Part shown: piece after piece, positions 51,019-62,100 of the stretch | Position numbering within the stretch: the stretch's first letter is position 1 | Layout: each line of letters starts with the position of its first letter | DNA from: Paludibacter sp. UBA6032 | GTDB taxonomy: Bacteria; Bacteroidota; Bacteroidia; Bacteroidales; Paludibacteraceae | Length of the DNA stretch: 64,000 nt | Assembly (NCBI GenBank): GCA_002427885.1 | Contig: DIZI01000022.1 | Coordinates: forward strand, 124,001 to 188,000 | Direction: 5' to 3' | The notes under the pieces: model-generated | The model's input: the letters and a program-made list of their open reading frames with translations, nothing else | The model's database searches: none | Told to the model about the DNA's origin: nothing | Made by a program: the position numbers and the translations under genes

Positions 51019-51903
51019 ATGCAAACATCAAGTATTTTTCGGGAAGTAACACCTCTTTCGGCCGAAGACTGTTTTGTAATTATTAACCGCACAAAAACAG
51101 AATTCACCTATCCGGTACATGTTCATCCCGAATATGAACTTAATTTCATTGAAAATGCGAAAGGTGCCAGACGAATCGTGGGTGACTCCATTGAAGAAAT
51201 TAACGATCTGGAACTTTGCTTAATAGGAAATGAAAATATGGAGCATGCGTGGGTAAATTATCGTTGCGAATCGAAAGAAATACACGAAATTACGATCCAA
51301 TTCCACAAAGATTTGTTCTTAGAAAGTTTCCTCAACAAAAAACAATTCCATACGGTGTCGGTCATGTTCGAAAATGCAAAAAAAGGTATTGTATTTTCAC
51401 AACCGGTTATCGAGAAAGTAAAGGACAGGATCAGTTCTTTAAGTCAGAGCCAGAACGGATTTTACTCGGTCATTGAATTATTGACGATTCTTCATGAGCT
51501 TTCTGAAGATGAAAATTCACGTATCTTATGCAGTAGTACGTTTAACAAACAGGACGATTCATCAGAAAGCCGCAGGATACAAATGGTTATCGATTATTTG
51601 CATACAAATTACCAAAAGGAAATACGCCTGATTGATGTGGCCAATCATGTCAACATGTCAGAAGTCTCCTTTAGCCGGTTTATGAAAAGACGTACAGGCA
51701 AAAACTATATTGAGTACCTCAACGATTTACGCTTGGGCATCGCCTCCCGATATCTGGTCGATTCAAGCAAGACAATTGCAGAAATCAGCTATGAATGCGG
51801 TTTCAATAACCTGTCTAACTTTAATCGGCTCTTCAAAAAACGTAAAAACTTTACTCCGAAGGAATTCAGGGAAAATTACAGCAAAATGCGGATATTGATT
51901 TAA
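51019..51903 (+). CDS. AraC-family transcriptional regulator with cupin domain
   Basis: The 294-residue protein has an N-terminal cupin-like sensor domain (about 20-110, FTYPVHVHPEYELNFIENAKG) and a C-terminal AraC DNA-binding domain (about 185-290) with two helix-turn-helix motifs (IRLIDVANHVNMSEVSFSRF and TIAEISYECGFNNLSNFNRL). It has no membrane segment and so senses a cytoplasmic ligand, perhaps a mannose- or glucose-containing disaccharide. It is the only regulator in the PUL; no SusR or hybrid two-component system is present. It is a good candidate to bind the sequence block shared by the two upstream PUL promoters, but that is inference. Confidence 0.88.
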   Translation: MQTSSIFREVTPLSAEDCFVIINRTKTEFTYPVHVHPEYELNFIENAKGARRIVGDSIEEINDLELCLIGNENMEHAWVNYRCESKEIHEITIQFHKDLFLESFLNKKQFHTVSVMFENAKKGIVFSQPVIEKVKDRISSLSQSQNGFYSVIELLTILHELSEDENSRILCSSTFNKQDDSSESRRIQMVIDYLHTNYQKEIRLIDVANHVNMSEVSFSRFMKRRTGKNYIEYLNDLRLGIASRYLVDSSKTIAEISYECGFNNLSNFNRLFKKRKNFTPKEFRENYSKMRILI

Positions 51904-51922
51904 GAAAAAAAATTGAACAAAA

Positions 51923-51956
51923 ATGCCCCGGTCAAATAAGACCGGGGCATCTTTTA
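51923..51956. terminator. Bidirectional terminator closing the PUL
   Basis: ATGCCCCGGTC and GACCGGGGCAT (to 51950) form an 11-bp G/C-rich stem with a short AAATAA loop, with CTTTT on the plus side and a T-run (TTTTTGTTC read on the minus strand) on the other. It separates the AraC gene from the convergent dnaJ gene. Confidence 0.9.
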
Positions 51957-51973
51957 GATTGAGTTTAGCAAAT

Positions 51974-53128
51974 TTATTCAAACATATTTCTGAAATGGGA
52001 GAAGAAATTACGCGAAGCGGCAGCATTCGGTTTCACGTTATCCGATTTACCTAATTTCTCAATGATCGATTTCTCTTCTTTATTCAGGTTTTCAGGTATA
52101 TACACACCTATATTGACTAATAAATCACCGGTTCCGTAGCGGTTTACACTGGGTAAACCTTTTCCCCGTAAGCGCAACACTTTCCCGGGTTGTGTTCCGG
52201 GTGCAATGGTTACTTTTACTTTACCTTCTACTGTCGGAACTTCTACCGATCCACCCAGGGTAGCCATTGGAATAGTAAGCAACAGGTTATATATCAAATC
52301 GTTTTCATCACGAATCAATTCAGGATGTGCTTCTTCTTCCACCAGTACAAGTAAATCTCCGTTCACTCCTCCCCTACGAGCTGCATTTCCTTTGCCGCTT
52401 ACCGAAAGTTGCATACCTTCCATTACACCTGCAGGGATATTAATCGTGATTACTTCATCTTCACGTACAACGCCCTCACCGTTACAATGTGTACATTTTT
52501 CCTTGATAATTTTACCATCTCCACCACATGTAGGACATTCGGCAGCCGTCTGCATTTGTCCGAGAATAGTCTGTTGCACACGTGTTACACGTCCCTGACC
52601 ATTACAAGTTGTACAGGTCGTGGTAGCTGATCCATGAGCAGCACCTGTTCCGTCGCAATGTGAGCAGGCAATCTGTTTTTTTACCTTAATCTTTTTTTCA
52701 ACACCCGTTGCAATTTCAGCCAGATTCAGTTTTACTTTAACCCGTAAATCCGAACCACGGCGTACACGTTGACCTCCGCCACGTTGCTGTCCGCCAAATC
52801 CACCGAAACCGCCAAAATGACCGCCAAAAATATCTCCGAAGTGTGAGAATATGTCATCCATATTCATGTTACCACCACCAAAACCACCATTTCCGGAAGC
52901 ACCACCCACACCGGCATGTCCAAATTGGTCGTATCGTTGACGTTTTTGCTCATCACTGAGTATTTCATAGGCTTCAGCAGCTTCTTTGAATTTTTCTTCA
53001 GATTCTTTGTCTCCCGGATTTTTATCGGGGTGATACTGAATGGCCTTCTTGCGATAAGCCTTTTTTATTTCGTCTGCAGAAGCTGTTTTAGCAACTCCCA
53101 ATATTTCGTAAAAATCTCTTTTCGACAT
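51974..53128 (-). CDS. dnaJ: Chaperone protein DnaJ
   Basis: The 384-residue protein has the full type I DnaJ order: J domain with the HPD motif (YHPDKNPGD, about residue 32), a Gly/Phe-rich stretch (FGGGNMNMDDIF ... GGFGGFGGQQ), the zinc region with four CxxCxGxG repeats (CSHCDGTG, CTTCNGQG, CPTCGGDG, CTHCNGEG), and the C-terminal substrate-binding domains. It stimulates DnaK in the cytosol. It lies 95 nt behind grpE on the same strand, a common pairing; dnaK is not in the window. Confidence 0.97.
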   Translation of the reverse strand: MSKRDFYEILGVAKTASADEIKKAYRKKAIQYHPDKNPGDKESEEKFKEAAEAYEILSDEQKRQRYDQFGHAGVGGASGNGGFGGGNMNMDDIFSHFGDIFGGHFGGFGGFGGQQRGGGQRVRRGSDLRVKVKLNLAEIATGVEKKIKVKKQIACSHCDGTGAAHGSATTTCTTCNGQGRVTRVQQTILGQMQTAAECPTCGGDGKIIKEKCTHCNGEGVVREDEVITINIPAGVMEGMQLSVSGKGNAARRGGVNGDLLVLVEEEAHPELIRDENDLIYNLLLTIPMATLGGSVEVPTVEGKVKVTIAPGTQPGKVLRLRGKGLPSVNRYGTGDLLVNIGVYIPENLNKEEKSIIEKLGKSDNVKPNAAASRNFFSHFRNMFE

Positions 53129-53223
53129 ATATTCTATTTAGTAAGTGGTAGGTAGTTGACAGTAAATAGTGGATAATTGTCTGTTATTCATTTGACTATA
53201 AACTGCAGACTCCCGACTAAATA

Positions 53224-53784
53224 TTATTCTCCGACTACAACTTTCGAGTATCGTATTACTTTTTCATTCATCGTATAACCTTTGGATACACAATCCATAA
53301 TTTTGCCTTTTAATTCTTCACTCGGGGCAGGAAAAGTAGTAATTGCCTCGTGCAAATCTGTATTAAACACCTCATTTTCAGTAGGTATAGATTTAACGCC
53401 ATGTTGTAACAAGAAAGCAATAAATTTTGAATAAATCAAATCTACTCCATCTTTTACCGCCTGTACATCATCTGAAGTTTCCATTGCTTTTAAGCTGCGG
53501 TCAAAATCATCAACCAGAGGAAGCATATCAACCAGAACACTTTCACCGGCGGATTTCAACAAATCCAAACGTTCCTTCGTTGTCCGTTTACGGTAATTGT
53601 CGAACTCGGCCATTAAGCGTAAATTCTTATCATTTAATTCGACACATTTCTGTGCCATCATTTCCATTTCGTCAACTATCTGATCGGCAGCTTGCTCGGT
53701 AGTTTCCTGATCTTGATTAGTTTCTGAAGTTAATTCAGGCTCATTAACTTCTGAGTTTTCTTCTGTATGTTTTTTGTTTTTCAT
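53224..53784 (-). CDS. grpE: Nucleotide exchange factor GrpE
   Basis: The 186-residue protein has an acidic, disordered N-terminal tail, the long dimer helix (QKCVELNDKNLRLMAEFDNYRKRT) and the C-terminal beta domain with the GrpE signature (LHEAITTFPAPSEELKGKI, VSKGYTMNEKVIRYSKVVV). It releases ADP from DnaK. It precedes dnaJ in the same orientation. Its upstream gap contains palindromic repeat relics. Confidence 0.95.
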   Translation of the reverse strand: MKNKKHTEENSEVNEPELTSETNQDQETTEQAADQIVDEMEMMAQKCVELNDKNLRLMAEFDNYRKRTTKERLDLLKSAGESVLVDMLPLVDDFDRSLKAMETSDDVQAVKDGVDLIYSKFIAFLLQHGVKSIPTENEVFNTDLHEAITTFPAPSEELKGKIMDCVSKGYTMNEKVIRYSKVVVGE

Positions 53785-54087
53785 ATTATGGGTTAAATTA
53801 GACTACGCCTGACTCCTGAAGTGGAGTAAGAATGTGCGACTAATATGATTATTCAAAATTTAATGAATGAAACGTTGTTTCAATTCTAACTCTAAAGCCC
53901 CATTCAGGGGAAACCGAAAGTGAGCTATCAATAATTTTGCCAAAACACCCGATTCACTGTTTTGGCAGAAATCGGGTGGCAGATTGGCAGAAATAGATAA
54001 ACCGTTTCAAATATTTCAAGACAAATTGTACTATTTAAATAGCAATTATCAACAATTTTTAATTTATAACTGCCAACTGAACGCTGC
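53785..54087. other. Intergenic region with repeat relics and interleaved inverted repeats
   Basis: This gap between grpE and the DsbD-like gene holds no reading frame of note. Near 53808-53832 lies CTGACTCCTGAAGTGGAGTA and near 53895-53911 GCCCCATTCAGGGG, both imperfect relatives of the palindromes at 35331-35462. At 53939-53995 GCCAAAAC/GTTTTGGC and CACCCGATT/AATCGGGTG overlap in crossed order, and TTGGCAGAAAT occurs twice (53962-53972 and 53985-53995). Confidence 0.6.
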
Positions 54088-56019
54088 TTATTTTTTCGAC
54101 TTCAACCATTTCACAAAGTTTGCGGGGTTTTCATCGAAAGAATAAGATTTATTCAGTGGTTTTCCCGAATTGTCAAGCATTACATAAAAAGGTTGTGCAT
54201 TGGCACCAAACTTGATTCGTTGTAAGTAACTCCATTTATCTCCTACAGTACCTATACTGCGTGTACGTCCATTTTCCTGAACTTCATAAGGATTTGCCAA
54301 TGCTGTTTTGTCATCGACAAACAAAGAAATTAATACGAAATCTTTGTTTAGCAAATCTTTTACCCTGGAGTCGGTCCAAACCGAAGCTTCCATCTTCCTG
54401 CAATTCACACAACCAAATCCGGTGAAGTCAACCAAGACAGGTAATTTCTTTTCAGCAGCATAAGCCATACCCAAATCATAATCTGTGAAAGCAGGGTGTA
54501 CCTCATCCTTATAAAGACTAAAGTCCTGTGTATAAAGCGGTGGTGCAAAAGCACTGATTGCTTTAAGTGGTGCTCCCCACAATCCGGGAACCATATATAC
54601 GGCAAAAGCAAATGAAATCAGTGCCATAAACAGTCCAAATACTGAAGTATGTTTTGCTTCACTATCATGCGAAAAGCGTAATTTTCCGAGTAAATAAATA
54701 CCCAATAACACGAAAATTACAATCCATATCGATATAAATACTTCCCGGTCGAGAATGCGCCATCCGTAAGCTAAATCTGCTACTGAAAGGAATTTCAATG
54801 CAAGAGCAAGTTCAAGGAAAGCAAGCACTACCTTCACAGAATTCAACCATCCACCCGAGCGGGGCATTGTTTTAAGCCACGATGGAAACAGGGCAAACAA
54901 ACTGAAAGGAATGGATAAAGCAACCGCAAATCCCAACATGCCAATGGCAGGTGCAAGCAGTGAACCACTTCCGGAAACCTGAACCAGCAATGTTCCAATA
55001 ATAGGTCCTGTACACGAAAAAGACACTAAAACCAACGTGAAAGCCATAAACAAAATGCTTATAAATCCGGCAGTAGAATCGGCTTTTGCATCTAATTTTG
55101 TTGACCATGAAGCAGGTAGGGTAATCTCAAAAGCTCCGAAAAACGAAACGGCAAAAACGACCAGGAGAGCAAAGAAAATAAGATTGAAAATGGCATTGGT
55201 AGATAAACTGTTTAAGGCGCTCGCACCAAAAATCAAAGTTATAAGTATACCCAAAAAGACATAAATGAAAATAATCGCCAAACCGTATAAAACTGCATCA
55301 CGCTGTCCCCGCGATTTGTTATCGGATCGTTTCAGGAAGAAACTGACAGTCATTGGAATGATAGGCCAAACACAAGGTGTGAACAAAGCCAGAAAACCTC
55401 CGAGTAAGCCTGCAAGAAAAATAAGCCAGAGGGAAGTACCTCCTGTTGAACCTCCCGTTTCGCCAAAAGCCTTTAATTCATTAATTACCGGAGTCCAATA
55501 ATCAGTTACTTTTGTCAATTTACTTGATTCTAAAGGAACTGTCAAAGCAGCAGGATGAATTTCGGCGGGAGCTCCAAGATTGAATGGTTCCTGAGACGGC
55601 GGCAAACAACTTTGGTCGTTGCAGGCCATAAATTCGATATAACCTTTCACCTCAACTTTTGAAATATCGGTATAGGATATTTTTTGTATAAAATCGGCTT
55701 GGGTTGTGTACCAATTCAATTCCATATCGAAGTTAGCATCATACGATTTATGCAGTTTTGAAGGAGTTTGTAATTCCCCTACCTTTTGTGCATTTTTCAT
55801 GCTTTCAAAAACAATAGCCGTAGCGCGTGGTCCGTCTTTAGGCAGATGTATGCCATACAAATGCCAACCTTCATCTATGCTGGCATGAATTATCACATCG
55901 GCGGTTGTTTCACCTGTTATTTTTAGCTGTTTCGTCCATTTTACCGGTTCGTAAATCTGAGAATATGTATTAACAGCCAGAAATATAGCTATAATTATAA
56001 GTGAGATATTCTTTTTCAT
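54088..56019 (-). CDS. Thiol:disulfide interchange protein (DsbD-like)
   Basis: The 643-residue protein has a signal peptide and an N-terminal periplasmic DsbD-alpha-like domain (about 25-150, WHLYGIHLPKDGPRAT). Eight membrane segments follow, with the DsbD/CcdA cysteine regions (FLALFTPCVWPIIPMTVSFF and LVLVSFSCTGPIIG). The C-terminal thioredoxin domain carries C537-V-N-C540 in DFTGFGCVNCRKME. It moves electrons from cytoplasmic thioredoxin to periplasmic proteins. All three cysteine sets needed for transfer can be recognised, although the alpha-domain CxxC is atypical (FMACNDQSCLPP). It lies 115 nt behind sprA. Confidence 0.9.
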   Translation of the reverse strand: MKKNISLIIIAIFLAVNTYSQIYEPVKWTKQLKITGETTADVIIHASIDEGWHLYGIHLPKDGPRATAIVFESMKNAQKVGELQTPSKLHKSYDANFDMELNWYTTQADFIQKISYTDISKVEVKGYIEFMACNDQSCLPPSQEPFNLGAPAEIHPAALTVPLESSKLTKVTDYWTPVINELKAFGETGGSTGGTSLWLIFLAGLLGGFLALFTPCVWPIIPMTVSFFLKRSDNKSRGQRDAVLYGLAIIFIYVFLGILITLIFGASALNSLSTNAIFNLIFFALLVVFAVSFFGAFEITLPASWSTKLDAKADSTAGFISILFMAFTLVLVSFSCTGPIIGTLLVQVSGSGSLLAPAIGMLGFAVALSIPFSLFALFPSWLKTMPRSGGWLNSVKVVLAFLELALALKFLSVADLAYGWRILDREVFISIWIVIFVLLGIYLLGKLRFSHDSEAKHTSVFGLFMALISFAFAVYMVPGLWGAPLKAISAFAPPLYTQDFSLYKDEVHPAFTDYDLGMAYAAEKKLPVLVDFTGFGCVNCRKMEASVWTDSRVKDLLNKDFVLISLFVDDKTALANPYEVQENGRTRSIGTVGDKWSYLQRIKFGANAQPFYVMLDNSGKPLNKSYSFDENPANFVKWLKSKK

Positions 56020-56035
56020 ATCAGTAAATTTTCTT

Positions 56036-56043
56036 CAAAATTA
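56036..56043 (-). promoter_or_regulatory. Candidate -7 element of the DsbD-like gene
   Basis: On the minus strand TAATTTTG (56043-56036) is an exact TAnnTTTG match, 17 nt upstream of the start codon. No clear -33 TTTG was found at the expected spacing. Confidence 0.4.
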
Positions 56044-56134
56044 AATCTATTATATGAATAAATGTATAATCGTTCATTTGTTTTTTAAATTCTTAACAAG
56101 AACCAGGTTCATCATTAATATATCCAATCAGAAT

Positions 56135-59100
56135 TTAGCGGGTCAGCATAAATTTAAAACTTACACCAAAATTGCTTGATGAAACCGGAAATGAAGATGA
56201 AATAAGTGGTGAACTTGATTGTTTATCGTAAAATAATTGAATATTTACTTTCGAACTGAATACATAATCAGCAATTATTTTGAGGGTAAACAGTTTATTT
56301 CCGCTTGAAGCCTGTGTTATATTTTCATCAACCTTACGCAATAATGTTTTTATATCTTTATATGATAAGTCGGCACTTAATTTCAAATCATTCTTTACTT
56401 TAGTTTGTGTATTATTCTTCAATTTAAGAATCACATCAAAATCTTTCACCAAATATCCCAGTCCTACTACAAATTCATCGGTTGCTGATTCAATCAGTTG
56501 CGTACTTGAAAGATTTAATGCCAGATTTCGTTGTTTCCTGTATTCCATTTTAGCTGTCATACTATTCTTCAATGCAGCATTGATACCGATAAGGGGACTG
56601 AACTGTTCGGTCAGTGAAACATTTGATATATCGTAAGGTGAAGATGGAATCGGATTATCCGTTTGAACATCCCTTACATAACCCAAATCATTATTATCTC
56701 CACCCATGGCTACCCATGTGGAGTATGAAGTGTATGAACCAATACTGTAACGACACGTATAGGCATGAGTCAAACTGATTGAATTAAAATTATTTTTAAT
56801 CCAGTCTATCCGCGACAATCCATCGTAACTTACCCGCCAGTTCGGTAAAATATTGAGAATGGAAAGGAAAGGATTCGTATCCATGGTAGTAACATCTTTT
56901 CCGGTGTAAGCAGCTAAAAATGCAGGAATCAATACATCAGCAGAATTTAAATTATAACCATGATTATTTATTAAATCAGTATTAGTCAATACGTTGCCCT
57001 TCATAAATCCATTAGTTGGAACATCCCCGTTATTAAACGAGTTATTCAATCGGTTTTTAATAATTTCACGGTTTGCCAAAAATGTATTAAAAACCTCGGA
57101 ATTATAGTTCTGCTCGGCTGTACCGGTTGGTTTAAATGCAGTAGAAAGGGCCATCAACGTAATATTGTAACTTCCTGTAAATGTACTTGGCATACCATTA
57201 TACATAAATTGAACCGAAGTATTAGACGCAGTATAACGCTTTGCACTTAAATCAATTTTAAAACCGGGAATTGGTTCTAAGGTCGCTTTTAAATCAAGAT
57301 CGGAAGTAAATGCAGTGGTTGCTGGGCTGTTAACTAACAATGTATCTCCATTCAGCCAACCATTATCAAGAGCATTTTGTATAAGGTTTGGCTCCTGAAA
57401 TCCAAATACAAATGCATAGCCCGGTGCATAAACTCCATTCATGTTCTGTTGTCCGAGAAAATCGGGGTTTGGAAAAAATCCGGGTAACACTGTACTATTT
57501 GATTGACGATAAGTGAACGATGCACGACGAACCATCATTAGTGCCCGGGCAACAAAGTCAAAAGTGGCTTTTGTTGGTGACAGAACACTTGGATCTAAAC
57601 TGACAACGGTTAATAAAACGCTGTCAAGATCAATATTAGGAGTTATTTCGAGTGTAGTAGCATTCTTTGTCTTATATATCAATGGAATCTGTTTACCTGT
57701 TTTGTCAACGGCTGTAAATTTAAACTTTTCACTTCCCAACCGATGATTAATGGTAAGGAGTTTATTTTTCACCAGATTTACGTTTTGGGTATACGTTTTG
57801 GATACAAATTTTGAAACACTCCTGTTCATCACCTGGCTCGAAAACCGTTGATTAACTTCTTTCAAATACCTGGATTTATTATAAAAGTTTTCAAAATTGA
57901 AAGTACCGTCGGCCTGCCAGGCACCCATGCTTGATGCGATATTGCCCAGATCTGCGCCTTTAACTTGAGCTGTCCGGTTCCAGTTATACGTTGAATTATA
58001 GGATGCATTAGCAGTAACCCAATCGAAAATAGGAATTTTATTAATTGGCAAATTCCAGGAAGCTGAGAAAACCTGTTGATAAGTATAAGGAGTACCTAAC
58101 TTTCGAATACTTGACCAAACAGAATCGCGCCATTCGTTGTAATAATCGGGGTTAATTTCAGGTAAATGATTGGTTGGTTCAATAATACTGGCATTCATAG
58201 CCGTTTGCAGACTGAATTTAATTGAACGCGAAAGATCGTATTTAATGTCAAACTGCCTGTTCCACATAAAATCCTTGCTATAATTCATATCCAGTGTATT
58301 ACCTACACTCGCCGGCGTAGATGTGACATTCAAATCTCGTAACTTCACTTGTGAAAATTGACGATTCATATTCGTGTTAAAACTCAATGAAGATGGCAAA
58401 TAATTCAGATTAAAATCTTTGATAATCTTGAATAAGGGTTTTGCAAGTGTTTTTGAGTCTTTAAAGGGTTCCCAGGGTGTTGAGTTGAACGAATAATTAT
58501 AGTCCAACGAAACACGCTCTGTTTTTGCCATATTTTTTTCAATCTCTGCACTGTGTTGATTTGTTTCGGTGTATGCATATGTAACAGCCACATTTGCAGG
58601 ATCATAAAACTGAGGTGTTTTACTTTTTATATTTAACTTGGCACCTGAAATATTGAAACTCTTGGAAGTTGCTACCGTTTGCGACATCTGTGAAATAGAA
58701 TCTTTTTCAGCCTGGCTGTTTGCATTATTCAATGCATCCGAAAGTAAAACATCCTGATCGAGCGGATTATATTTAGGTGAAAGCGTTTCATTTGAATAGG
58801 AGAAATAAGCCGGAATCTGTAATTTGGCTTCTTTCGGTAAAAATCGTCCTAACTCAAGCGATGTTGAGAAATTCATTTGATACAAATCGTCCATACGTCT
58901 GTCCATCACATTACTCTCCAGGCTTCCGTAACCGGCTGTTTCAATCCTTCCGGAAAGATTAACCGATCCTAAATCAGATAATCCTACCGCCAGATTTCCC
59001 ATGGCAGCCCAACCTCCCGATTCGTCGAATTCGGACATACGCAACTCGTTGACCCAGATTTCACCGGATTTAATGTCTTTGCTATTATTTCGAATACCAA

Positions 59101-62100
59101 TCATTATATTTTCCACATCGGAAATGGACGGATTTCCTACAATAGTTATTTTATTCAAAGGTTTACCGGAGTTAGTATCATAAGTCTCATAGGGTATTAT
59201 ATTCGACCAATTAGCTTTATTTCGTTTTAACTTAGCTTCTGTAAGAGTTTTAAAAGAAAAATCGAACATATTTTCAGGATACCAGACGATTTCCCGATCC
59301 GAAACTTTATCGCCAATATATACACCTTCAGGAGTTAATTTGAGCGGAATCTCGTATTCGTAATAGTTATTAACCATATCGGATCCGATACGTATAAAAC
59401 AAGATAACTCATGATCACCTAATATACCGGGACCAATATCATCTATCAGTTTTTCAGCATGCACAAACATTTGCAGACGTTTGTACTGACGCATATCGTA
59501 AGTTGTATTTTTGTAAACGGCTCTTGCATCGTTGGGTGCCAGACCTCTTACAATTAAAGCAAGAGCCTGCTCATTTTGTTGTAATAACTGTGGTTGTCCG
59601 GGATCTGTTTCGCGTGTGATTCCGGGAGGCAAGATATAATTTACCGGAGATTTATCTGCATTCTCTTCAATATTAACAGCCTGTACATCAATACTTCCAT
59701 CAGCAGAAGGCATCTTTCCTTTTGGAAATAAATCTTTAGTATAGCTCCTCCATTCTCCACGAACCAGGTCGAGGGTAGCTAAGCGCAGGGTTGTTTCTTT
59801 TTCAAAATTGGTAAGGAACATTCGGATAAAACGTATGGACTTAAAATTTCGAATACTACCAATAGTTTCCTTACGATCATCCCTAATCGGAATTTTAAAC
59901 TGATACCAGGTAGTATTAGTTTCTTTATCAGTAATTTTATCAGTAATATAATTTTCACCAATATTCATTGAATTGCGGTTAATCTTCACTTTATATTGAT
60001 AATATTTTTCATATTCATTCAATGTATTATCATTATTAATATCTTCCACATCAGGCAATGAGGTTGCAGTTGTACCGAAATTTTCAGTAGAATTGGTGGC
60101 ATCAGGCGAATTTCCTTCCGTACCATTATAATGTTTGTATCTTGTTATAATATCTGCATTTGCATTATCCAGATCAGCTCCACGATAAAAATGATAATTA
60201 TCACCTGCAGGATCATTTATAGGAGAATAAGGATCAGCAAGCATTTTGGCCTTTTCGACATCTGAAATATTTGATTCAATGCCAGTTACATAATTGCTAT
60301 AAGTAGGGTATTTAAATTCATCGGCAGTTGACAAGCCATCCAAACCAACATCCTGATATTTTCTGGAACCCGGTGAATTATCAAATGCATTTACGGTTGA
60401 CTGAGTTTTTGGCACTCTTCCCCAAACCGTGGTATCTGTTTTAGTAGGGTCACCATCAATTGGCAAACCATTTTCAAAAGCTTTTTTACCATCTTTCAGA
60501 ATATCTTCGCTTATATCTCCCAGATCAAAGTACAAGTCACCACCTTTATTTGTACTTAATGAATCATTTTCTTTAACAAACGGATCCATCATCCAAAATT
60601 CTATATATTCTATATTGGAAGTTTCGAAATCGGAATTATCTAATTTCCTCATTATTCCACCCCAGCGTTTTTTAGGATTTGACAATGTTCCATCGGGATT
60701 CATACCATCGACATCTAAATTATATGGTCCTCGTTCGTTTGGATAAAACGTTAAATTCATGATGGTCATTCTCGAATTTTGAGTAGCCAATGTCTCCCGG
60801 TTTGGAAATATCTCTTGCAAATAAACATCTCGAGTCAAATTATTTTTTTTAGATAGTTCATTGTTTCGTAAATTTGCAGGAGTTGAAGTAGACTCTCCAT
60901 TTAAAACCGGATCAACATAATACCATGCTAACAGTGCCCTGTTTTTCCCATAATCAATATTATCACTTTTAGCAGCTTCAGGGAAAAGTACTTTCGTCCG
61001 ATCCGGGTTCGGATCATAAGGTGTACTGGCCAAATACCAGTTAACAGGATAATGTATATCGATGGAGGTTTTAGTCGATTCGAAATCATCAATATAAGCT
61101 AAACCCGATGGACTAACCACTTTGGAGTGACCCGGAATTAACTGCGCATATTCTGCATTCAGTGCAATGGTAGATGGTTTGGTTGCATTAACAAAAGGCA
61201 ATTTATCGAGCATATTGGTAAGCCATTGCGATTCTGTACGCCACGATGTATTCATACCCCAAATCGTATTGGAAATAGGCTCACTTCCGGTATTTACCTT
61301 TGTTGTAAGCGGCATTTCAGAAAGATGCATTACAGTACCACCTAAACTAAAATCTTTACTGAACTGATACTCCAAATGAGTTCCAACCAACGATTTACGC
61401 TGCATGCTGAACATCGACTGATTCTCCAGTTTTACATCTATTTTAGTGCCCGATTCTATCAACGATTGATTTATAATGGTAACTGTCCCCATCGTATAAT
61501 CTACCGTATAATCCACATTTTCAACTAATATAGCACCTCCGGCAGTAACAGTAACCGATCCACGGGGAACATTCATTGCATTTAATCTGATTTCGGAACC
61601 AGAAGAGGCTTTGTATTCTCCGACTAAGCGGAATTTATTTTTTTCGCTGTATTCTTGTGCCACAACCAGGGTGGAATCATATAATTCCTGATACACATAT
61701 TTATTGGCAATAAGCGAGTCACCAATCGCTTTCCGTAGATTCGATCCAAAAGGCTCGAGCACCGGAAAAATAATTCTCCCCGAAGTTGGAAGTACTGTAT
61801 ACCCATCAATAAAATCAAATTTTCCATCGGAGTTCGGATTATTTTTTGAATCCAGCCTATCCAGTTTTAATGCTTGCAACAAAATTTGGTTTTTAATATT
61901 CCCTTCTGTAATATACTGCATATCTGTCCCAATCGAATCATTCCGGTAGACAATATTCAATTTAAAATTATCAGGTTGAATCTGCATGGCTCCCAAATTA
62001 TAAACATTCTTCATCATTAAATCCCAAATCTTTAACTGGGGTGATTGTGAAGTCCCTTTCAATAATTTTACTACCAATGCATTGGGTGCTGTTACAGCAT

